A stretch of DNA of 34,785 nt from a virus. This document shows, in pieces, positions 32,301 through 34,785 of this stretch. Under the pieces are notes generated by a model. The model saw only the letters and a program-made list of their open reading frames with translations, had not been told where the DNA came from and searched no databases. The stretch lies in IMG/VR virus record IMGVR_UViG_3300034198_005970, positions 1 through 34,785 of that record. One strand, 5' to 3'. Made by a program: the position numbers and the translations under genes. Each line of letters opens with the position of its first letter. Position 1 is the stretch's first letter.

Positions 32301-34743
32301 CTAGATATGTTGTACCTATTACATTTAATATATTTGAAACAGCAAACATCACAGGCATCTGATCTGCCATAACACTTACATTAGTTACTGTAAATGTGTT
32401 AGTTGCAGAATTGCTGGCTGTAGCAGAAGTATTGATACTAATTGCCGGCTGTACTACTACACCGCGCAATTCGTCTCCAACAATGGCAATATTTTCTGGA
32501 ACTGTAATTGGTAACGATTCATTGTAAGTTCCTGTTCGAACAAATATTGTACTACTGATACCACTGTTAGGACTAGGTAATGCGTATGTACTTTGAGTAG
32601 ACAATGTTGTAAGAATATAACTTATTAATGCGGCCGCACTATTAGCTCCACTGACACCAGTCAGTACGTTAGTTTCTGCACTAGCTAATCCAGTAGATTG
32701 ATAGATAACTGGTGTTATACCGTTAGTAGTTTGATAATTAGTAGATGGATTAGTTTGTGTAATTGCAAAATTTATTAAACTGGTCAAGTAGTTTAACATC
32801 GGAATATAGTATGGAACATCCGATGCTACTGCTGTACTAAAAAATACGTTGTTTTGTCCAAATGCAAAAAATGCTAGTGCGGCTGCAACTGTTTGACTAT
32901 TTCCGCCACGACCTATATCGTAAGCCAATGCATCGATAATGTATCCTGCATCTCTGGCAGCTTTTACAGAATCAAATGCATAACTTGAAGTATAAGGACT
33001 TATGTTATTTGTAATTTGATATCTTGCCCACTGAACCATCTCAGCCAACATCCACGATTTGTTAGCAACTAATAATGCCACAGTGTTTGGTAATTGTGTT
33101 CCAGCAGATATAAGATTACATGCATAAGCAATAGATTGGAATGGTTTATCCCAAGTGTTACCATATCCGACAGCGTTTTGACCCGATGTTGAACATACAT
33201 AATATACATTTGAAATTGTATTGATGTTAGCCCAGGCTGGAGTGTTAGCTGTTGATCTTAAAGTATTAGATGAATTTCCAATCGGCAATGCCAAATAGCT
33301 AGACATACTGCTATTATAATATTCCATGTCACCAACGGTGTTCATGGCATTTTTTCTAGCGTGTGTTACATAAATTACCCAGTATGTATTAGTTGTATCT
33401 AAATCTGGTCTATTTCCATTAACTCCGACTGTGCCTGCGGTGTGGCTTTGCACACACACATACGTGGTATTTTGCCAAACTGCAATATCGCCTACAGAAT
33501 AAAAAGTACCGGTAACCCATGTCTTAGTCCACTGAGTTCCTGGGATTAATAAATTCCAGTAACTATAATTTATACCAATAAAATTTAAAATTTGACTATT
33601 GACTAATGTTGCAGTTGAATCGGGTACTGCGCTTAATGTTACTGTTGTACCTGATACACTTACTACTTGCTGGCCTTGTGTAAACCCTACACCAATTACA
33701 TACATGCCTGGAGTTATTCCAGAACCTGAAGCAACTATTAAAGTTGTACCTGAGCTACCTGAAGAATTATAAGTTGTTGTAACTGCAAATGCTGACGGAT
33801 CTTGCCCAGTGCTGTTAGCATTCGCAGAATATAGTCTGCCGTGTCTGCGAACCATGTTACCAACTATGTATGCACTATTGCTATTCCAGTCGCCTGAGAA
33901 TAAGAATCCTTGTGTAAACAATGACCAATTGCTAGGAGAGCTACTTGGAATGTTTGCTTGGTTGTTTGTAGTTTTTCCAATGTATGTATAACCGCCGTAT
34001 TCAACAGTATCACCAGCTTGATAGGTTGAGCCAGCACTCCATAAATTACTATTTGCATATTCTAATCCAGGCAACCACAGAGACCAGTTTCCAGGAGTAA
34101 ATGCACTATCACTATTATATGTAGTACATTGATAAATGTTTGCGCCTTCTTTTACAAGATCGTTTACTTTATATCGAGTATTAGCAGACCATGCACTTTT
34201 ATAGTCTACACCACTATAAAAAACTTTCCAAGCGGCTTGGTTAGCTTCTAAACCCAATGCTGTAGTAGCTGAACTAGTATGATTGTTTATACATTGATAT
34301 ATGATACCGCCGTACTTAACTACATCTCCTACACCGTATGCGGTGCCAGTGGTCCAAGTGACGTGCCAGTTAGGGAACTGTGTATATAGTGCCCAATAAT
34401 TTGATTGGGCGGCAAATGCTGTAGATGTGTGTTGTGTTGTACAGTAATAAATTTGGCCGCCAAAGATGGTAATATTGCCTAAACTATAGGGAGTACCTGT
34501 ATTCCATTGTCCAGTAAAGGTTTTACCGTCGATAATTAAATTCCAGTATGGGGTAGTTGCACCACTACCAGTTACGTGATTTAAATCGTTGTAAAAATTT
34601 GTTGCGTCACTTGTATTGGCAATTAAACAAACATAAGTCTTGCCTTGGTAACTGACAATGTCATCTCGACTGTATGTAGTTGCCGTAGTCCATGCGCCTT
34701 TCCATGTAAATCGTAATCTGCCAATTTTAAATTCTTGTGCCAT
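26335..34743 (-). CDS. Giant virion structural protein (2802 aa), paralogue of the 3959-aa protein
   Basis: This is one open frame of 2802 codons starting MAQEFKIGRLRFTWKGAW, parallel to MAEYKLGRIKPVYQGTW in its paralogue. Residues 1-460 hold about seven carbohydrate-binding-like repeats (TYSRDDIVSYQGKTYVCL, TAYGVGDVVKYGGIIYQC). Residues 466-770 carry NTVGDMEYYNSS, VYYVCSTSGQNAVGYGNTW, YIIDALAYDIGRGGNSQTVA and the TGTYNESLPITVPENIAIVG strand set. Residues ~1000-1175 are a pectate-lyase-like beta-helix (LRNMTFVGLVG, LDPGTGPNDTTAW, GGRIRATNGNSSYGTYG). Residues ~1690-2110 are tandem small modules with a YY-[VI] ... TF-x-[VI]-S core. Residues 2141-2381 are six propeller-like repeats. The C-terminus has FFTSTDQDGNFKVGNLFG and VVSTQKAIKTYL. 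The last residues, VRNAFRRS, differ from the paralogue. AGGAAAG lies seven bases before the ATG. The probable role is a peripheral tail or fibre protein that touches host glycans (inference). Confidence 0.85.
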   Translation of the reverse strand: MAQEFKIGRLRFTWKGAWTTATTYSRDDIVSYQGKTYVCLIANTSDATNFYNDLNHVTGSGATTPYWNLIIDGKTFTGQWNTGTPYSLGNITIFGGQIYYCTTQHTSTAFAAQSNYWALYTQFPNWHVTWTTGTAYGVGDVVKYGGIIYQCINNHTSSATTALGLEANQAAWKVFYSGVDYKSAWSANTRYKVNDLVKEGANIYQCTTYNSDSAFTPGNWSLWLPGLEYANSNLWSAGSTYQAGDTVEYGGYTYIGKTTNNQANIPSSSPSNWSLFTQGFLFSGDWNSNSAYIVGNMVRRHGRLYSANANSTGQDPSAFAVTTTYNSSGSSGTTLIVASGSGITPGMYVIGVGFTQGQQVVSVSGTTVTLSAVPDSTATLVNSQILNFIGINYSYWNLLIPGTQWTKTWVTGTFYSVGDIAVWQNTTYVCVQSHTAGTVGVNGNRPDLDTTNTYWVIYVTHARKNAMNTVGDMEYYNSSMSSYLALPIGNSSNTLRSTANTPAWANINTISNVYYVCSTSGQNAVGYGNTWDKPFQSIAYACNLISAGTQLPNTVALLVANKSWMLAEMVQWARYQITNNISPYTSSYAFDSVKAARDAGYIIDALAYDIGRGGNSQTVAAALAFFAFGQNNVFFSTAVASDVPYYIPMLNYLTSLINFAITQTNPSTNYQTTNGITPVIYQSTGLASAETNVLTGVSGANSAAALISYILTTLSTQSTYALPSPNSGISSTIFVRTGTYNESLPITVPENIAIVGDELRGVVVQPAISINTSATASNSATNTFTVTNVSVMADQMPVMFAVSNILNVIGTTYLGFGGIVTGQKYYVVGSTINTTTNQFSVTSTTGTYTYQTANNITSSGSNATFSVSATSAGTYNVSVSYAGIGYSVGDKLRIPGGNLGNTTITATSLVQGNVYTIVSLGTTNFTLNGASSNTVGTSFTASAVAGIGTGTVSLSVNDVNITVTGISNPVTVNSITTGGIATVTNTGSTIVQLASYSGGNMTVYAGDSLKDMFRLRNGTGLRNMTFVGLVGTLGGVDSFLIQRPTGGSYACLDPGTGPNDTTAWIFRRSPYVQNITAFGNGCTALKIDGTLHNGGNKSIVCNDFTHIVNDGIGIWCTGPGALTEAVSVFSYYGYSGYFAEAGGRIRATNGNSSYGTYGVISEGYDITETPATGIVFNQSSQVQATVQSSYGTAAQLLRLSYSNAGSNYVSTTTNMLAFSNNFIGANWVSDGNLLFSKNTIALTGNAEAWTLQGLTSGPDGAYVYQNIAIPAAGATYTNVSAVNVSGSGTSATFNITITSTGYNVTVNNGGSGYVSGNQLFVAGGSLGGVNVANDCVITVTSLTGSAILNVSAAGTVPVNSALSYTLSLYVKKGNATSIDLYGIFSGSSSVSSSINYNFVTGVTTANYNGALSGTTTGFTPVNYGALPQAISTTGNTVGWYRIWMAVNDITGLNTNLQFRIYPRGYTGTSAQYTYVYGAQTELSALPAATPTSWVANTSYSLGQYISYNSYVYQVTTAGTSTTTAPTFITGTGSAATYGPALVVAGKWLPNFYLEVSSTSKYTAYANLNITGSGTGVVTVADEIRSASIFQTYVTTDSNGITGGSGYLTASNNAQGGSSQFVQLAISDTNTNANYTGLRVFIQSGTGAGQYGYISYFDSRTTGGTPKYAYVLKESFTSLQITSTTQGTGLFTLGSGNVSTLYLNQPVQFIPTYFTTTVISTNLAQTTVTAANGGTNNYFTCNSTAGLLVNMAVTFSAGAGSLFSDVVAGYTYYVSAILSSTTFQISANYAGTTYALNTASGNMVLNYTANSNYLQATTINMVVNYQIQFTGTALGGVTDSTVYYISDIIDANNFTISTATSTVTVTSTTSGTNTLNTTSTGSLVVLNPIVFTNTVFDNILDNTKYYISNIVNSTQFSITSSLISVNMSQTATGTNLVTVTSTTGFISNQPINFIGTTWETNIVSGTVYYILAVNNSTTFTISQTPGGGAVIMNGGSGTMTARTCPTPFTLAGGTGSMVGTSTNTVKTLTLSPSGAMTSTFQTALYGNVQIGQTYYVQSIPSSSGSTFAVSTSTGTISGTSTNATPFSLITKTGSMNVAAVGWDHINPGTQIQSVLDNTSVYYIEPRLSFSAPSFTQSTYTGAVTLGNGITWNSMAYGANYWIAVPSGGQTAAGSSDGQTWSNITLPSSQSWSSIAYGNGYWVAVSGTSVVPSTVAVVSKSKGLGWKASTLPASAGWTCVAYGNGIFVAIASGSNTAAYSTNYGSTWTSATLPANTTWISVTYGNGIFVAIAGGASSSTQAAYSTNGSTWTSSTLPSNTTWQSIAYGQQTFVAVSSTSSTTAYSQNGITWYSSNIAIAASVVVYGNGVFTALYSNSTTAYTTEDCLQWNQQLVTAQAYGPATAYGLVASNYFNVISTLSGSNVGSIINSGCRTKGRASVNSGIINNINEWEPGGGYQTAAGSYNFSSATLTVTDPNVTTNVQVNLRLSNGTLSSPTFYNKGNGYNSNSTVILVTGSGYADQYQTGLTVILNNLSRLPSPGDNLTISGVSQIYKVTSSYAVYGTTSPNYEANVSVSPSISVANATANGTVVSIRTKYSQARLTNHDFLYIGSGDLINSQYPATSNALSYPNNQTVEVNYGRVFFTSTDQDGNFKVGNLFGVQQATGIITLSASQFGLTGLTTLSLGGISVGGSSIVVTQFSTDSTFSANSDTVVSTQKAIKTYLTSRLSQGGANTFTGQLTAGTVIVGNPNLIKSTIPNGTTGSNVKMTSKIYFGQIPGSGLVNIGVDGNMAALSFFVRNAFRRS
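27600..28320 (-). other. Six propeller-like repeats
   Basis: Six units share the core AYG-N-G-x-[FW]-V-A-[VI] (MAYGANYWIAV, IAYGNGYWVAV, VAYGNGIFVAI, VTYGNGIFVAI, IAYGQQTFVAV, VVYGNGVFTAL), each followed by an AYS-x-x-G-x-x-W and a LP-x-x-x-x-W segment. The regular ~40-residue spacing suggests a six-bladed propeller, a shape often used for ligand binding. The identification is by pattern only. Confidence 0.6.
28440..29690 (-). repeat. Tandem array of small interspersed modules in the 2802-aa protein
   Basis: Several units of about 60-90 residues follow one another, each with a V-x-F-x-G-T-x-x-x-x-x-x-x-x-x-x-Y-Y-[VI]-x-x-I-x-x-[SN]-x-[TN]-F-x-I-S core, for example KYYISNIVNSTQFSITSS and VYYILAVNNSTTFTISQT. 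Single units of the same kind are scattered through the 3959-aa paralogue. Confidence 0.6.
31269..31320. repeat. 52-base segment shared with the other giant gene (copy b)
   Basis: This is the partner of 18646-18697, within the beta-helix-like region. Confidence 0.65.
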
Positions 34744-34750
34744 TCTATAT

Positions 34751-34757
34751 CTTTCCT
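34751..34757 (-). promoter_or_regulatory. Ribosome binding site for the 2802-aa protein
   Basis: The minus strand reads AGGAAAG, seven bases before the ATG at 34743. No TATAAATA is visible in the 42 bases between the gene and the window edge, so any promoter lies outside. Confidence 0.65.
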
Positions 34758-34758
34758 A

Positions 34759-34785
34759 TTAGGTTGCAGAAACTATTTGCGCCGC
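34759..34785 (-). CDS. Possible last eight codons of an upstream minus-strand gene
   Basis: Reading inward from the window edge on the minus strand, one frame gives AAQIVSAT followed by two stops, TAA and TAG. This would suit the C-terminus of another structural gene 15 bases before the 2802-aa gene. It is too short to prove. Confidence 0.25.
   Translation of the reverse strand, partial: AAQIVSAT

Noticed and set aside
14408-34743. Many plus-strand and alternative-frame open frames of 60-98 codons inside the giant genes
   Set aside because: They are short, lack ribosome sites, and arise from the biased Thr/Ser/Gly/Val codons of long minus-strand frames.
1-34785. tRNA or other structural RNA genes
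   Set aside because: Coding density leaves no gap above about 75 bases and no cloverleaf was noticed.

Overview
The window looks like part of the genome of a tailed bacteriophage of the T4-like (cyanomyovirus-like) group. It is A+T-rich, very densely coding (genes overlap or are a few bases apart), and has no ribosomal or tRNA genes that I could find. Three things support the assignment. The right two thirds encode phage tail-fibre and virion structural proteins of types seen in marine T4-like phages. Two exact matches to the T4 late-promoter octamer TATAAATA sit 15-25 bases upstream of gene starts. The left third is rich in 2-oxoglutarate/Fe(II) oxygenases and flavin-dependent halogenases, enzyme types known from cyanophages. 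The host cannot be read from the sequence, and nothing here fixes the phage genus.

Layout. Bases 1-10106 are read on the plus strand. First comes the C-terminal end of a virion structural protein that enters from the left edge, then a Nudix hydrolase, then a tightly overlapping set of small enzymes: seven 2OG-Fe(II) oxygenase-like proteins of at least three subtypes, an SGNH-hydrolase-like protein, a small four-cysteine protein, one unrecognised protein, and two flavin-dependent halogenase-like proteins. A T4-type late promoter at 4899-4906 splits this unit. Bases 10107-34743 are read on the minus strand. In transcription order they hold a 2802-aa virion protein, a 3959-aa paralogue with its own late promoter, two small structural proteins, three tandem glycine-rich tail-fibre/adhesin paralogues, and a 158-aa protein resembling tail-fibre-associated proteins. 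The two transcription units converge at 10106/10107 with their stop codons directly abutting.

How the genes may work together (inference). The minus-strand genes build the host-recognition apparatus. The two giant proteins carry carbohydrate-binding-like repeats, beta-helix-like regions, propeller-like repeats and many small interspersed modules. The glycine-rich proteins resemble receptor-binding tips. The plus-strand enzymes are fused to the structural region by position and in part by late promotion. They could therefore modify virion proteins, the host envelope or small metabolites during late infection. The substrate of none of them can be read from the sequence.

Most notable observations: the oxygenase/halogenase island; a halogenase homologue (6660-7886) that keeps FAD-binding and lysine motifs but lacks the usual catalytic glutamate; the triplicated glycine-rich adhesin genes; and the mosaic build of the giant structural proteins, including a propeller-like domain that is continuous in one paralogue and split by an insertion in the other.
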